NCBI GenBank assembly: GCA_035477595.1
Contig: DATIKM010000095.1
Location: 1-36,867, forward strand
Direction of reading: 5' to 3'
Source of the DNA: DATIKM01 sp035477595
Lineage (GTDB): Bacteria > Armatimonadota > Chthonomonadetes > Chthonomonadales > CAJBBX01
DNA length: 36,867 bases
Shown: positions 16,108 through 25,920 of the stretch, piece after piece
Position numbering within the stretch: the first letter of the stretch is position 1
How the letters are laid out: the number at the start of each line of letters is the position of its first letter
Notes under the pieces: model-generated
What the model saw: only the letters and a program-made list of their open reading frames with translations
Database searches by the model: none
What the model was told of the DNA's origin: nothing
Made by a program: the position numbers and the translations under genes

Positions 16108-17070
16108 TCATGGCGCGGGCTGGTCGGTCCCGCGCGACAGGCGTGTGTGGATCACGCCGTGGCGGTCGAACCAGAGCGGGTCGATGGCAAGGAACCGGTC
16201 CCACCCGACGCGGTCGCTGGCCTTCTGGTGGTAGACCATCCAGAGCCTGCCGTTCGGCGCTGCCACCACGCTGTGATGCCCCGGACCCAGCACATCACCG
16301 CCGCGCTGCGCGATCGGGTTGCCGGGGTGCTTGGTGAAGGGCCCCATCGGCGAGCGCGCGGTGGCATAGCCGATGGCGTAGTCCGGGCCCGCCGCGTGGC
16401 TCCCGCTATACATGAGGTAGTAGATGCCCCGCCGCTTCAGCATCCACGGCCCCTCGGTCACAGGGTACTTGTGCTTCTCCCAGGGCTCTGTCGGCCGGAT
16501 GACCTCGACGGGCTCGCCCACCGGGGTGAGCGGGTCCGCCATGCGCCACACCATGATGCGAAAGCCCTGCGCGAGGCAGGTGTAGTATAGGTACAGGCTG
16601 CCGTCGTCGTCGCGGAACATGTGTGCGTCGATGGCGGGCGCTCGGAGGGTCTTCACGTCGTGGAAGGGCCCGAGCGGACCGTCGGCCACCGCCACGCCGA
16701 TGGCTTTGTTGCGCTGCCGGTCGTCTACCGTGTAGTACAGGTAGAACCGGCCATCGCCCCGCGCGTGGTGGAACACGTCCGGGGCCCAGACGCCGCGCCG
16801 CGCGTCGGTAAAGACCTTCCCATGCTTCTCCCAGCGGACCAGGTCGCGCGAGGTCCACGCGTCGTAGCCCTCACCGTCCAGCGTGGGATAGAGGTAGTAG
16901 ACGCCGCGATACCGGATCACGGCGGGATCCGCCGCGCCTGGTGCGTCGATGATCGGGTTCCGGTACGTGCCCGGCCTCGGCTCGGCGGCCATCGTGGGGC
17001 CTCCCTTAGAGCTCGCGAGCAGGCCCGCCCCAATCGCGAGCACTGTAAGGGTGACCGCCGACACTCTCAT
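16108..17070 (-). CDS. Secreted GH43-family five-bladed beta-propeller glycosidase
   Basis: The protein has 320 residues from ATG 17070, with GGAGAGG 8 nt upstream (an in-frame GTG at 17079 is less likely). The signal peptide is MRVSAVTLTVLAIGAGLLAS. The three catalytic residues of the GH43 propeller are visible: base D48 in GAADPAVIRY, pKa modulator D148 in PAIDAHMFRDDDG, and acid E206 in PVTEGPWMLK. Strand repeats such as YYLYPT, FYLYYT, LYLYYTC and YYLMYSG mark the blades. GH43 enzymes act on arabinofuranose- or xylose-containing glycans. It has its own promoter region 3' of the acylphosphatase gene or is read from it (72 bp gap). Confidence 0.88.
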   Translation of the reverse strand: MRVSAVTLTVLAIGAGLLASSKGGPTMAAEPRPGTYRNPIIDAPGAADPAVIRYRGVYYLYPTLDGEGYDAWTSRDLVRWEKHGKVFTDARRGVWAPDVFHHARGDGRFYLYYTVDDRQRNKAIGVAVADGPLGPFHDVKTLRAPAIDAHMFRDDDGSLYLYYTCLAQGFRIMVWRMADPLTPVGEPVEVIRPTEPWEKHKYPVTEGPWMLKRRGIYYLMYSGSHAAGPDYAIGYATARSPMGPFTKHPGNPIAQRGGDVLGPGHHSVVAAPNGRLWMVYHQKASDRVGWDRFLAIDPLWFDRHGVIHTRLSRGTDQPAP

Positions 17071-17142
17071 AACACCCACCTCTCCATTCCTCCTGCGGGA
17101 TCGCGCTGACGGCGGGGCACAGGGCGAGAAGGGCCACCGTGG

Positions 17143-17427
17143 TCACCAGCTTCCTCCGCTCGCGATCGAGAAGGCGTAGTAGGCGCCCGTCCCCTCGCCG
17201 TAGGAAACGTCCAGCCCCTCGACATGAGCCGCCGGAGGGCCGCGTCGCGCCCAGCGGACCAGTGCGTCGAGCCGCTCGCGCTCGCCCTCTGCGACGATCT
17301 CCACGTCGCCGTCCGGCTGATTGCGCACGTAGCCGCGCAGACCGAGGGCCGCCGCCATCCGCCGTGTGGCGAACCGGAATCCGACCCCCTGCACGTCACC
17401 GCGCACCACGATGCGCACCTGGTCCAT
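17143..17427 (-). CDS. acyP: Acylphosphatase
   Basis: The protein has 94 residues, the usual size, from ATG 17427 behind GAGGGAG. The acylphosphatase signature is complete: RIVVRGDVQGVGFRFATRR with the phosphate-binding Arg R18, and GYVRNQPDGDVEIVAEG with the catalytic Asn N36. It hydrolyses acyl phosphates such as 1,3-bisphosphoglycerate in the cytoplasm. The frame stays open upstream but that part is not protein-like. It is transcribed away from the large dihaem protein gene and toward the GH43 gene. Confidence 0.93.
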   Translation of the reverse strand: MDQVRIVVRGDVQGVGFRFATRRMAAALGLRGYVRNQPDGDVEIVAEGERERLDALVRWARRGPPAAHVEGLDVSYGEGTGAYYAFSIASGGSW

Positions 17428-17594
17428 CGCCGCGCTCCCTCGCTCGGCATGGTTCCACGCGCCCGGCGACCGATCCTGCGCCCCGGATGGCCCGGCACCT
17501 GTGCAGTCAATAAGGAATCGCGCGTGCGTGTTGCGAACAGCACCGGGCACGGGAGCTGTTGCGGCTCCCCGACCTGTTGGGAGGTCCGACAGCC
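17428..17594. promoter_or_regulatory. Divergent promoter region, acyP and dihaem-protein gene
   Basis: A 167-bp gap between divergent genes. On the minus strand there is a TTGACT -35-like hexamer at 17511-17506, without a good -10. A GGGAGC/GCTCCC hairpin (17551-17569) lies 26 nt before the plus-strand start, in its leader. Confidence 0.35.
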
Positions 17595-20500
17595 ATGACG
17601 ACTTGCGCTGGCCGCCACCGCACCCGCGTGCTGGCGGCAGGTGTGGCCACCCTCGCGCTGGCGGCCGGCCTGATGGGCCTGGGGCGCGCAGATGCGCCGC
17701 GCATCCGGCCCGCGGCCCCCAACGTGATGTCCTTCGAGCAGCAGGCCGCGCGCTACGTGCGACTGGTGATCCGGCGCAGCCACGAAGGAGCGGCATGCAT
17801 CGACGAGCTCGAGGTCTATGGGCCTGGTGACGGGCGCAACCTGGCTCTGGCAGGCAGCGGAGCCGTCGCGTCGGCCTCCTCCTGCATCGAGGGTTTTGCG
17901 ATCCACCGCGTGGAGCACCTCAACGACGGCCGCTACGGCAATGCGCACAGCTGGATCGCGGGACACGAGACCGAGCCTTGGGTGCAGATCGCGCTGCCCG
18001 CGCCCGAGTTGATCGACCGGGTCGTCTTCTCGCGCGATCGCGGCGGCGAGTTCGCGGACCGGCTCCCGCTCGACGTGGAGGCGCTGCTCTCGGACGATGG
18101 GCGGAACTGGACATCGGTCGCCAGACTCCAGGGCGAGCCAGCCGTCGGACAGGCGGGAGCGCCCACCGTCTCCGTCAGCTTCCGGCAGGAGCATGCGCGG
18201 TGGGTGGAGCTGCGCGTTCTGGGCACGGAGGGCGACGGCCCCCCGCGCCTCGAGGAGATCGAAGTCTACGGCGCTGCGCCCGGCGTCAACCTGGCCCTCG
18301 CGGCGAACGGCGCCCGCACCGCGGTCTCCTCCGGCGCGAGCCGCGCGGCGGCGCTGAACGATGCCCGCCTCGACGGCGAGGCGCCGTGGGTGGCGGATGG
18401 CCCCGCGCGGCAGTGGGTGCGCATCGAGCTTCCGCGACGTGTGGAGGTGAACCGCGTCGCGTTCTCCCGCGACCGCTCGGGCGAGCGGTCCGACGGCCTC
18501 CCGACCGTGTTCGAGGTGCGCATCTCGCTGGACGGCAAGCGATGGAAGACCCTCGCCGAGCGCGGCAGGCCCGCGATCCCTGCGTCCCCGGGCCTAGACG
18601 ACGCGGCAGAGCCCGTGGCGGAGGGGGCGTCCGTTCCGCGGAGCGACGCGCGCGGCTTCACGAACCTGGCCCTCTTGCCGGGCGCGCGGGCCGGGGCCTC
18701 GTCCAGCGATCGCCGCTACCCCGGTCAGCACGAGCTGGCGCACCTGAACGACGGCCGCTACGGCAACACGCGGAGCTGGCTCAGCGAGGGTGAGCCCTCC
18801 TGGGTCCAGGTTGACCTTGGCGCCCCGCAGTGGGTGACCGCCGTGGCGTTCGGCACCGACAGCACGGGCCGCTTCGTGGACCGGGCGGCGACCGAGTACC
18901 GGGTCCTCCTGGCGGATCGGTACGACCCCCGCCCGGGCGCGCCCGTGTGGAGGGTTGTGGCTGCCGGCTCGCGCCCGGACGGCGTCCGGCGGCGCATGGA
19001 GATGCGCTTCCCGCCGGCCAGGGCGCGCTGGGCCCGGGTTGAGGTGTCCGCCACCACGGACGGCGCCCTGCGCATCGACGAGCTCGAGGTCTACGGCGCA
19101 CGCGAGCCGATCTCCGCGGCCGCCGCCGGACCCGTTACCCCGTACCCGCCGCCCGAGCCCGGTGGCCCGTACCAGGCAGCGCTGCGCGAGGCGTTCCTCG
19201 GGGACGAGTACGCCTCGCTCAAGATAGCGGGCCGCGCCGACCTGGACGCGGCGCTCACCGGGTATGTGCGCGTGTGGGAGTTCCCCCAGCACAGGGGCAC
19301 CGACACGCTGCCTCTCCCACCCGTCGTGGGCGCGCTTCGCCTCGACGGCCGGCTGGACGACGACGTCTGGGCGGCCTGCAGCCGCGGAGTCGTTCGCGTG
19401 GCATCGCCGGACGCCTTCCACCAGAGCCCGCTCGTGGAGCAGGCGCTCTCCGTGGGCGTTCAGGGCGACGACCTCCTTCTGGGCATCCGCGCGGATCGCC
19501 TCCTGAGCAGCCACGTCGCCGTGCTCTCGACGACGGCGTGGCGCGGGGCTGGCGTGCTCGCGCTGCGGGGGCGCGGGCTGGAGTTCCGTCCTGCCGCTGG
19601 TCCCGACGAGAAGCGCGCCGCGGTCCCCGTGCCGGGCGGAGTGTCGGCGGACCGGCGCATCGTGGAGGCGCGTGTGCCGCTCGCGCTCCTGCCGGGGTGG
19701 CGGAGCCACGGCGTGCGCGTGGGGCTCGGCTTGGGCGGGCGCCACGCGAGCGAGCTGGGCCAGCCTGTAGTGCTGTGGCCCTCGCGGCTCTCCGTGGCGG
19801 AGGTCGGTCCGGCCGGCGCGGGGCGTTTCCGGGTGCGGCTGGCTGCGGCGCCGGGTGGCGGCGCCCTGACGGTGACCGGCGATGTGCCGGCCCTCGCCTC
19901 TGGGCTGCGCGTGGCGCCGGGGCGCCCGGTAACCGTGGAGGCGCCGGCGCGGCCCGGCCCAGTCGGCCCTGAGCGCAGTCTGTCCCTACGCGAGGCTGGT
20001 GGCCCCGCCTACGCGCTGCACCTCCTGCGCTACGATCCGGTGGGCCGCACGCTCCACATGGCGGACGGCATCGCCGCAAGGCTGGGGGCGCGCGGCGTGG
20101 ATGTGCGGTCCGAGCGAGCCGAGCTGCGGCGCCTGCGCAGGGCCGCCGCGCTCCGTCTCGCGTCGGGCGCTCCTCAGGGGACGGCGGAGGAGCGCGCGGC
20201 GCTCTGGCAGGCGCGCCTGTTCAAGCGCCGACTGTTCCTGCGAGCGCCCGACCTCGCGGCAGCGCGGCGCATTCTCTGCGTGAAGCGGCACAGCTTCGAG
20301 CCCAGCCACAACTACAGCGATCTGCTCGATGCGGTGGGCGGGGTCGGCGGCGGTGTTGACCTGGTGGAGATCCCGCGGGTCGGCGGCAGGCTGGAGCCGG
20401 AGCGCGCGACCGTGCGACGGATCTTCGACTCGAAGGACGGCATCGCCCGCGATGCTGCCGCGAGCTTCGACGCGCGGACCGTCTACTTCGCCTACAGCCC

Positions 20501-22142
20501 GGGGCGCGGCCAGAGGTTCAGGCTGATGCGCCTGAGCGCTGCGGGAGGCCCCGCCACGCCGATTACCGATGGTGCGTTCGACGACCTCTACCCGTGCCCG
20601 CTGCCGGACGGCGGTCTGGCGTTCATCAGCACGCGGTGCCGGCAGCGCTTTCTCTGCTGGAGGCCAGAGGCCTACGTGCTCTACCGGATGGACGCGCAGG
20701 GCCGCAACATCAGGCCGCTCTCGTTCGCCAACCTGAGCGAGTGGGCGCCAGCCGTGACCCGCCACGGCCTGCTGATCTGGACGCGGTCGGAGTACCAGGA
20801 CAAGGGCGCGGACTTCAGCCATACCCTCTGGACGATCCGGCCCGACGGCTCCCACCCCGAGTTGGTGTTCGGCAACACGATCATCCAGCCGAACGGCTAC
20901 GCCAACGGCCGCGAGGTGCCCGGCACGTCCGAGATCGTCTGCACCCTCATCTCGCACTTCGGCGATCTCAACGGACCGATCGCGCTCATCGACACAACGC
21001 GAGGGCGCTTCAATGCGGGCGCGATCCGCAGCCTCACGCCAGAGGTTCCGTGGCCAGGGCACTGGCCCGCGGAGGAGTGCTTCCGAGACCCCTACCCGCT
21101 CGGTCGCGATTACTTCCTCTGCTCTCACGCACCCCGGCGCCGCTTCGGCATCTACGTGATCGACCGCTGGGGCAACCGCGAGCTGCTCCACACCGACCCG
21201 CAGTTCTCCGCCATGTGCCCGACGCCTCTACGCCCGCGCCCGACGCCGCCGATCATGATGGCGGAGAACCCGACAGGCGCGGACGAGGGCGAGTTCATCA
21301 TGGCGGACGTGTACGCCGGCCTCGGCCCCAGCGTGCCCCGCGGCTCCGTGCGGTGGCTGCGCATCGCGCAGGAGGTGCGCGCCCCCCTGGAGCGGCTCCC
21401 GAGCGGCGAGTACCGCACCGACCACCCCGACTTCGAGAACTGGTACGCCACCCCGACCCACCTCGTCTCGGGCCCGTACGGCTGGCCCAGCTATGTGGCG
21501 AAGGCATCCTGGGGACTGGTGCCGGTGCAGCCGGACGGCTCAGCCCGGTTCACGGCGCCCGCCCGGAGGGTGCTCTACTTCTCGGCGCTCGACGATCGCT
21601 TCACCGAGGTGCAGCGGATGCGGAGCGTGGTCCAGCTACAGCCCGGCGAGCGGCGAGGCTGCATTGGCTGCCACGAGCCGCGCGAGGCCGCGCCCAGCCC
21701 GGGGCGCCGGCCTCTCGCATCTGCCGCTACGCGTCCGACCATGGCGGAGTGGGAGGGCCGGCCGTTCGATTACGAGCGGGTAGTGCAGCCCGTGCTGGAC
21801 CGCCGGTGCGCTGGCTGCCACGACGGCAGGCCGTCCAGCCGGCTGAACCTGACAGGCGCGTCCGACGAGAGCCGCGTCCCGGCCTCCTATCGGGCGCTGG
21901 TGGGCCAGGGCTGGGTGCACTACTTCGACTGGAGCTACAACCCCGGCGGCAACGAGAAGGCAGAGCCGAAGACCTTCGGCAACCGCCGCAGCAGGCTCTG
22001 GCAGGTGCTGGATGCCGGCCACTACGGCGTGGAGCTGACGCGTGACGAGGAGCTGCGCCTCAAGACGTGGGTGGACCTGAACTGCCCGCTCTGGCCCGAC
22101 TACCGCCACCGCCTCTCGCGCCCGTTGGCGACAGGCCGGTGA
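17595..22142 (+). CDS. Large secreted HzsA-like dihaem protein with three discoidin modules
   Basis: The protein has 1515 residues from ATG 17595 (GGGAGG 10 nt upstream). The order of parts is: signal peptide (1-~33); a small IDELEVYG-ended segment; three F5/8-type C (discoidin-like) modules, ~76-225, ~228-325 and ~354-499, each with HLNDGRYGN- or LNDARLDG-type and EVYG motifs; a CBM9/DOMON-like domain (~580-775, LRLDGRLDDDVW); a TolB-like propeller (~895-1350, with FSYSPG- and DGGLAFIST-like strands); and a cytochrome-type tail with two CxxCH motifs, C1356-IG-C-H1360 and C1405-AG-C-H1409. The propeller-plus-tail matches the hydrazine-synthase-alpha-like family widespread in non-anammox polymer degraders. 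It should be exported and carry two c-type haems. Function unknown; anammox is not implied. Confidence 0.75.
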   Translation: MTTCAGRHRTRVLAAGVATLALAAGLMGLGRADAPRIRPAAPNVMSFEQQAARYVRLVIRRSHEGAACIDELEVYGPGDGRNLALAGSGAVASASSCIEGFAIHRVEHLNDGRYGNAHSWIAGHETEPWVQIALPAPELIDRVVFSRDRGGEFADRLPLDVEALLSDDGRNWTSVARLQGEPAVGQAGAPTVSVSFRQEHARWVELRVLGTEGDGPPRLEEIEVYGAAPGVNLALAANGARTAVSSGASRAAALNDARLDGEAPWVADGPARQWVRIELPRRVEVNRVAFSRDRSGERSDGLPTVFEVRISLDGKRWKTLAERGRPAIPASPGLDDAAEPVAEGASVPRSDARGFTNLALLPGARAGASSSDRRYPGQHELAHLNDGRYGNTRSWLSEGEPSWVQVDLGAPQWVTAVAFGTDSTGRFVDRAATEYRVLLADRYDPRPGAPVWRVVAAGSRPDGVRRRMEMRFPPARARWARVEVSATTDGALRIDELEVYGAREPISAAAAGPVTPYPPPEPGGPYQAALREAFLGDEYASLKIAGRADLDAALTGYVRVWEFPQHRGTDTLPLPPVVGALRLDGRLDDDVWAACSRGVVRVASPDAFHQSPLVEQALSVGVQGDDLLLGIRADRLLSSHVAVLSTTAWRGAGVLALRGRGLEFRPAAGPDEKRAAVPVPGGVSADRRIVEARVPLALLPGWRSHGVRVGLGLGGRHASELGQPVVLWPSRLSVAEVGPAGAGRFRVRLAAAPGGGALTVTGDVPALASGLRVAPGRPVTVEAPARPGPVGPERSLSLREAGGPAYALHLLRYDPVGRTLHMADGIAARLGARGVDVRSERAELRRLRRAAALRLASGAPQGTAEERAALWQARLFKRRLFLRAPDLAAARRILCVKRHSFEPSHNYSDLLDAVGGVGGGVDLVEIPRVGGRLEPERATVRRIFDSKDGIARDAAASFDARTVYFAYSPGRGQRFRLMRLSAAGGPATPITDGAFDDLYPCPLPDGGLAFISTRCRQRFLCWRPEAYVLYRMDAQGRNIRPLSFANLSEWAPAVTRHGLLIWTRSEYQDKGADFSHTLWTIRPDGSHPELVFGNTIIQPNGYANGREVPGTSEIVCTLISHFGDLNGPIALIDTTRGRFNAGAIRSLTPEVPWPGHWPAEECFRDPYPLGRDYFLCSHAPRRRFGIYVIDRWGNRELLHTDPQFSAMCPTPLRPRPTPPIMMAENPTGADEGEFIMADVYAGLGPSVPRGSVRWLRIAQEVRAPLERLPSGEYRTDHPDFENWYATPTHLVSGPYGWPSYVAKASWGLVPVQPDGSARFTAPARRVLYFSALDDRFTEVQRMRSVVQLQPGERRGCIGCHEPREAAPSPGRRPLASAATRPTMAEWEGRPFDYERVVQPVLDRRCAGCHDGRPSSRLNLTGASDESRVPASYRALVGQGWVHYFDWSYNPGGNEKAEPKTFGNRRSRLWQVLDAGHYGVELTRDEELRLKTWVDLNCPLWPDYRHRLSRPLATGR

Positions 22143-22245
22143 TCGGGGCGCAGGTAGTCGCCGGCGGTCCCCCTGGGCTGTCGATCGTCATCACCGTCCT
22201 GCCTGCGGAAGTCACCGCACCGCGCCGCGACGCTATGGAGCGCTC

Positions 22246-23994
22246 GTGCGGTCGCTGAGGCTGCTGAGGCGCTTCCTGCGGCCGCACTGGCGGTGGGCCG
22301 CGCTCGCGCCGCTCCTCATGGCGCTCGAAGTCGCCATGGACCTGCTGCAGCCGCGCCTGCTCCAGCACATCATCGACGTGGGGATCGCGCAGCGCGACGC
22401 CGACGTGGTGCTCACCACCGGCGCCTGGATGGCCGCAGTCGCGCTCATCGGGCTGGTCGGCGGGCTTGGGTGCACGGTGGCAGCCGTGCTGGCGGGCATC
22501 GGCCTGGGCACCGACCTGCGCCGCGACCTCTTCGGCAAGGTGCAGGCCCTCTCGTTCGGCAACCTCGACCGGCTGGAGACCGGCTCCATCATCACCCGCG
22601 TCACGAACGACATCACCCAGGTGCAGGAGCTGGCGATGCTGCTCCTGCGGATCATGGTGCGGGCGCCCCTCCTCCTCGTCGGCAGCCTGGTCATGGGCGT
22701 GGTGACCAGTCCCCGGCTGGCGCTGCTCTTCCTTGTGCTGGCGCCGGCCGTCCTCCTCATCATGGCGTTCGTGGTGCGCAAGACCTTCCCGCTCTTCGGC
22801 GCGGTGCAGGAGCGCACCGACCGGCTGAACACCGTGGTGCAGGAGAACCTGTCTGGCGTCCGCGTGGTGAAGGCGTTCGCCCGCGCCACCCACGAGATCG
22901 GGCGCTTCGCGGGCGTGAACGACGAGCTGATGGCGCACAACCTGCGCGCCGCACGCGTCAACGCAGTCACGATGCCCCTCATGATGCTCACCGTGAACGC
23001 GGGCATCGTCGCCACGCTCTGGGTGGGCGGCGGCGCGGTCGCCGAGGGCGAGCTACGGGTCGGGCAGGTGGTCGCCTTCACGAACTACCTCCTGCAGACG
23101 ATGATGTCGCTGATGATGGTGAGCATGCTAGTGCTGCGGGCCTCCCGGGCAGAAGCCTCTGCCCGGCGCATCTGCGAGGTGTTCGATGAGACGCCGGACA
23201 CCCGCGCGCCCTCCGAGCCGCGCCCACTTGATGCGTGCGGCAGCGTAGCGTGGGAGAGCTGCACCCTCCGCTACCTCGGGGCCGACTCCGCACCCGCCCT
23301 GCGCGACGTCTCGCTCACGGTCGCCGCCGGCGAGATCGTGGCGGTCCTCGGCGCCACCGGGTCGGGGAAATCGTCCCTCGTGCATCTGGCTCCGCGCTTC
23401 TACGACGCCTCCGAAGGCCGGATCGAGGTCGACGGCGCGGACGTGCGCGAGGTGGACGAGGGCGATCTGCGGCGCGCGGTCGCCGTGGCGCTGCAGGAGC
23501 CCATCCTCTTCAGCGGCACGATCGAGGAGAACATCCTCTACGGCCGGCCCGACGCGTCGGGCGAGGAGGTGCGGCAGGCTGCCCGAGACGCTCAGGCGCA
23601 CGACTTCATCGCGGCCTTCCCGGATGGCTACGCCACCGTCGTCGGGCGGCGGGGCGTGAACCTCTCCGGCGGCCAGAAGCAGCGCATCGCCATCGCCCGG
23701 GCGCTTGTGCAGCGCACGCCCGTGTTGATCCTCGACGACGCCACGAGCGCGGTGGACGTGGAGACCGAGTCCCGCATCCTGAGCGCGCTGGCGCGGGACC
23801 GCGGGCGCCGCGCATGCATCATCGTGGCGCAGCGCATCTCCACCGCACTCCTCGCGGATCGCATCGTAGTGCTGGAGGACGGGCGCGTCGAGTCCTGCGG
23901 GACACACGCGGACCTGCTCCGCACCAGCCCCCTGTACCGCGGGATCTACCGGTCCCAGGTCGGCGACGACGGGGAGGGGACCGATGGCCGGTAG
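22246..23994 (+). CDS. ABC exporter half-transporter, degenerate-site subunit
   Basis: The protein has 582 residues from GTG 22246 (GGAG 5 nt upstream; the ATG at 22235 is in another frame and soon stops). A six-helix transmembrane domain occupies ~1-310, then an ATPase domain: Walker A GATGSGKS at 369-376, Q-loop VAVALQEPILF, signature LSGGQKQ from 473, and Walker B LILDDATSAVD. The residue after the Walker B Asp is D498, where canonical ATPases have Glu. This makes it the non-catalytic partner of a heterodimer. The D/E swap matches TM287-type subunits. It overlaps the start of its partner gene by 11 bp. Substrate unknown. Confidence 0.9.
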   Translation: MRSLRLLRRFLRPHWRWAALAPLLMALEVAMDLLQPRLLQHIIDVGIAQRDADVVLTTGAWMAAVALIGLVGGLGCTVAAVLAGIGLGTDLRRDLFGKVQALSFGNLDRLETGSIITRVTNDITQVQELAMLLLRIMVRAPLLLVGSLVMGVVTSPRLALLFLVLAPAVLLIMAFVVRKTFPLFGAVQERTDRLNTVVQENLSGVRVVKAFARATHEIGRFAGVNDELMAHNLRAARVNAVTMPLMMLTVNAGIVATLWVGGGAVAEGELRVGQVVAFTNYLLQTMMSLMMVSMLVLRASRAEASARRICEVFDETPDTRAPSEPRPLDACGSVAWESCTLRYLGADSAPALRDVSLTVAAGEIVAVLGATGSGKSSLVHLAPRFYDASEGRIEVDGADVREVDEGDLRRAVAVALQEPILFSGTIEENILYGRPDASGEEVRQAARDAQAHDFIAAFPDGYATVVGRRGVNLSGGQKQRIAIARALVQRTPVLILDDATSAVDVETESRILSALARDRGRRACIIVAQRISTALLADRIVVLEDGRVESCGTHADLLRTSPLYRGIYRSQVGDDGEGTDGR

Positions 23995-25852
23995 CGAGCG
24001 CAAGCCTGCGGCGCCGCAGGCCCTGCCGCGCCACCCCTGGGCCCACTTCCACGAGACGGCGCCGAAGGCGGCGGACAGTCGGGCGGCGATCCGCCGGCTG
24101 TGGGGCTACCTGCGCGTCGAACGGGCGGTGCTGGTTGCCACCGCGGTCCTGGTGGCGGCCAGCTCGCTGCTCGGCCTCGCCGGTCCGTACCTGATGGCCC
24201 GGGCGATCGACTCCATTGCGACCGGCTCCGGCGACCTGCCGCTCGTGTGCGCGCTCATGGCGGCCGCCTACGGGGTCGCTTCTCTCCTCATCTGGGCGCA
24301 GGGGTATCTGATGGCCGGCGCCGCCCTGCGCACGGTCCGCCGCATCCGCTACGACCTCTTCGCGCGGATGCAGCGGCTGCCCGTCGCCACATTCGACCGT
24401 CGCCAGCAGGGCGACACAATGAGCCGGGTGACGAACGACGTCGACAACATCAGCATGGTGCTGTCCGACAGCGTTTCGCAGATCGTCTCCGGCATACTGA
24501 GCCTCGTGGGCGTCGCAGCCGCGATGCTCCTGATGAACTGGCGCCTCGCGCTCGTCGCGATGGGCGCGACGATCGCCTCCTCGGTGCTGATGACCGGTTG
24601 GGTGGCGAAGCGCACGCGCGCGGGCTTCCGGGACCAGCAGGCGGCGCTCGGCGACCTGAACGCGTACGTCGAGGAGACCGTCTCTGGCCAGCGGGCAGTC
24701 ATCGCGCACTACCGGCAGCAGGAGGCAGTCGAGCGGTTCCACGTGGCGAACGAGGCGCTCCGGCGCGCCGCCACCCGCGCCCAGATGTACTCAGGCGCAA
24801 TCGGCCCGCTGATGAACCTGAGCGGCAACCTCAACCTCGCGGTGGTGGCGACCGTCGGCGGCGTCATGGCCGCGCAAGGGACGGCGACCGTGGGCCTTGT
24901 TGCGGGCTTCGTGGGCTACTCGCGCCACTTCGCGCGGCCCCTGACCGAGATCGCGGCGCTCTACAACGCGTTCCAGGCGGCGCTGGCGGGAGCGGAGCGC
25001 GTGTTCGAACTGATGGACGAGGCGCCTGAGGCCGACGACGCCGACGCGCTAACCCTCGAGGGCGTGCGCGGCGAGGTCGCGCTCGAGAACGTGTGCTTCG
25101 GTTACGAGCCAGGTGTGCCGGTGCTGAGCGACGTGTCTCTCCGCGCGGAGCCGGGCCAGGTGGTTGCGCTCATCGGGCCAACCGGCGCGGGGAAGACGAC
25201 CGTCATCAACCTGCTGAGCCGCTTCTACGATGTCGACCATGGCGCCATCCGGCTGGACGGGACCGACATTCGGCGGTTCCGCCGGGAGGACCTGCGCCAG
25301 CGGCTGGGCATCGTGCTGCAGGACACCTTCCTGTTCGCCGGCACCGTGCGCGACAACATCCGCTATGGCAGGCTGGACGCCACCGACGACGAGATCGTGG
25401 CGGCCGCGCGGCTCGCGGAGGCAGACGCGTTCATCTGCCGTTTGCCCCACGGCTACGACACGCTCCTCTCCGAGCGCGCGGAGAACCTGAGCCGGGGTCA
25501 GCGCCAGCTCCTCGCCATCGCGCGCGCGGCGCTTGCAGACCACGCGATCCTCATCCTCGACGAGGCGACCAGCAGCGTCGACACGCGCACCGAGCGCCAG
25601 ATACAGCAGGCCATGCGCCGCCTCATGGCGGGGCGCACCTGCTTCGTCATCGCGCACCGCCTGAGCACGATCCGCGACGCCGATCTGATCATGGTCATCG
25701 ACGGCGGCCGCATCGTGGAGCAGGGGCGCCACGCGGAGCTCCTCGCCCTGCGCGGGTTCTATTGGCGCATGGTGACGGGGCGCTACCAGGGCGAGTTCAG
25801 CGCTCAGGAGGGTGTGGCCGAGCCGGAGCCGGCCTCCGCGGAGCCCGCCTGA
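23984..25852 (+). CDS. ABC exporter half-transporter, catalytic subunit
   Basis: The protein has 622 residues from ATG 23984, with GGGGAGGGG just upstream inside the previous gene. A long N-terminal extension (about 35 residues) precedes the transmembrane domain. Walker A is GPTGAGKTT from G398 (K404), Walker B is LILDEATSSVD with catalytic E527, and the D-loop SSVD and H-loop FVIAHRLST are normal. The signature motif is LSRGQ (502-506) instead of LSGGQ. With the D498 change in the partner, these two changes fall in the same composite ATP site, as in known heterodimeric exporters such as TM287/288 or LmrCD. Together the pair should form one inner-membrane exporter. Confidence 0.92.
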   Translation: MAGSERKPAAPQALPRHPWAHFHETAPKAADSRAAIRRLWGYLRVERAVLVATAVLVAASSLLGLAGPYLMARAIDSIATGSGDLPLVCALMAAAYGVASLLIWAQGYLMAGAALRTVRRIRYDLFARMQRLPVATFDRRQQGDTMSRVTNDVDNISMVLSDSVSQIVSGILSLVGVAAAMLLMNWRLALVAMGATIASSVLMTGWVAKRTRAGFRDQQAALGDLNAYVEETVSGQRAVIAHYRQQEAVERFHVANEALRRAATRAQMYSGAIGPLMNLSGNLNLAVVATVGGVMAAQGTATVGLVAGFVGYSRHFARPLTEIAALYNAFQAALAGAERVFELMDEAPEADDADALTLEGVRGEVALENVCFGYEPGVPVLSDVSLRAEPGQVVALIGPTGAGKTTVINLLSRFYDVDHGAIRLDGTDIRRFRREDLRQRLGIVLQDTFLFAGTVRDNIRYGRLDATDDEIVAAARLAEADAFICRLPHGYDTLLSERAENLSRGQRQLLAIARAALADHAILILDEATSSVDTRTERQIQQAMRRLMAGRTCFVIAHRLSTIRDADLIMVIDGGRIVEQGRHAELLALRGFYWRMVTGRYQGEFSAQEGVAEPEPASAEPA

Positions 25853-25920
25853 AGCGCTTGCGGGAGGAGCAGACCGCCGCAGGACCGAAATGGGGCGCAT
25901 CACAGCGCTAAGGGTGCGCC

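Noticed and set aside
17595..22142. Hydrazine synthase and anammox metabolism
   Set aside because: The propeller-plus-CxxCH tail is like HzsA, but such proteins are widespread outside anammox bacteria, and no HzsB/HzsC genes are present.
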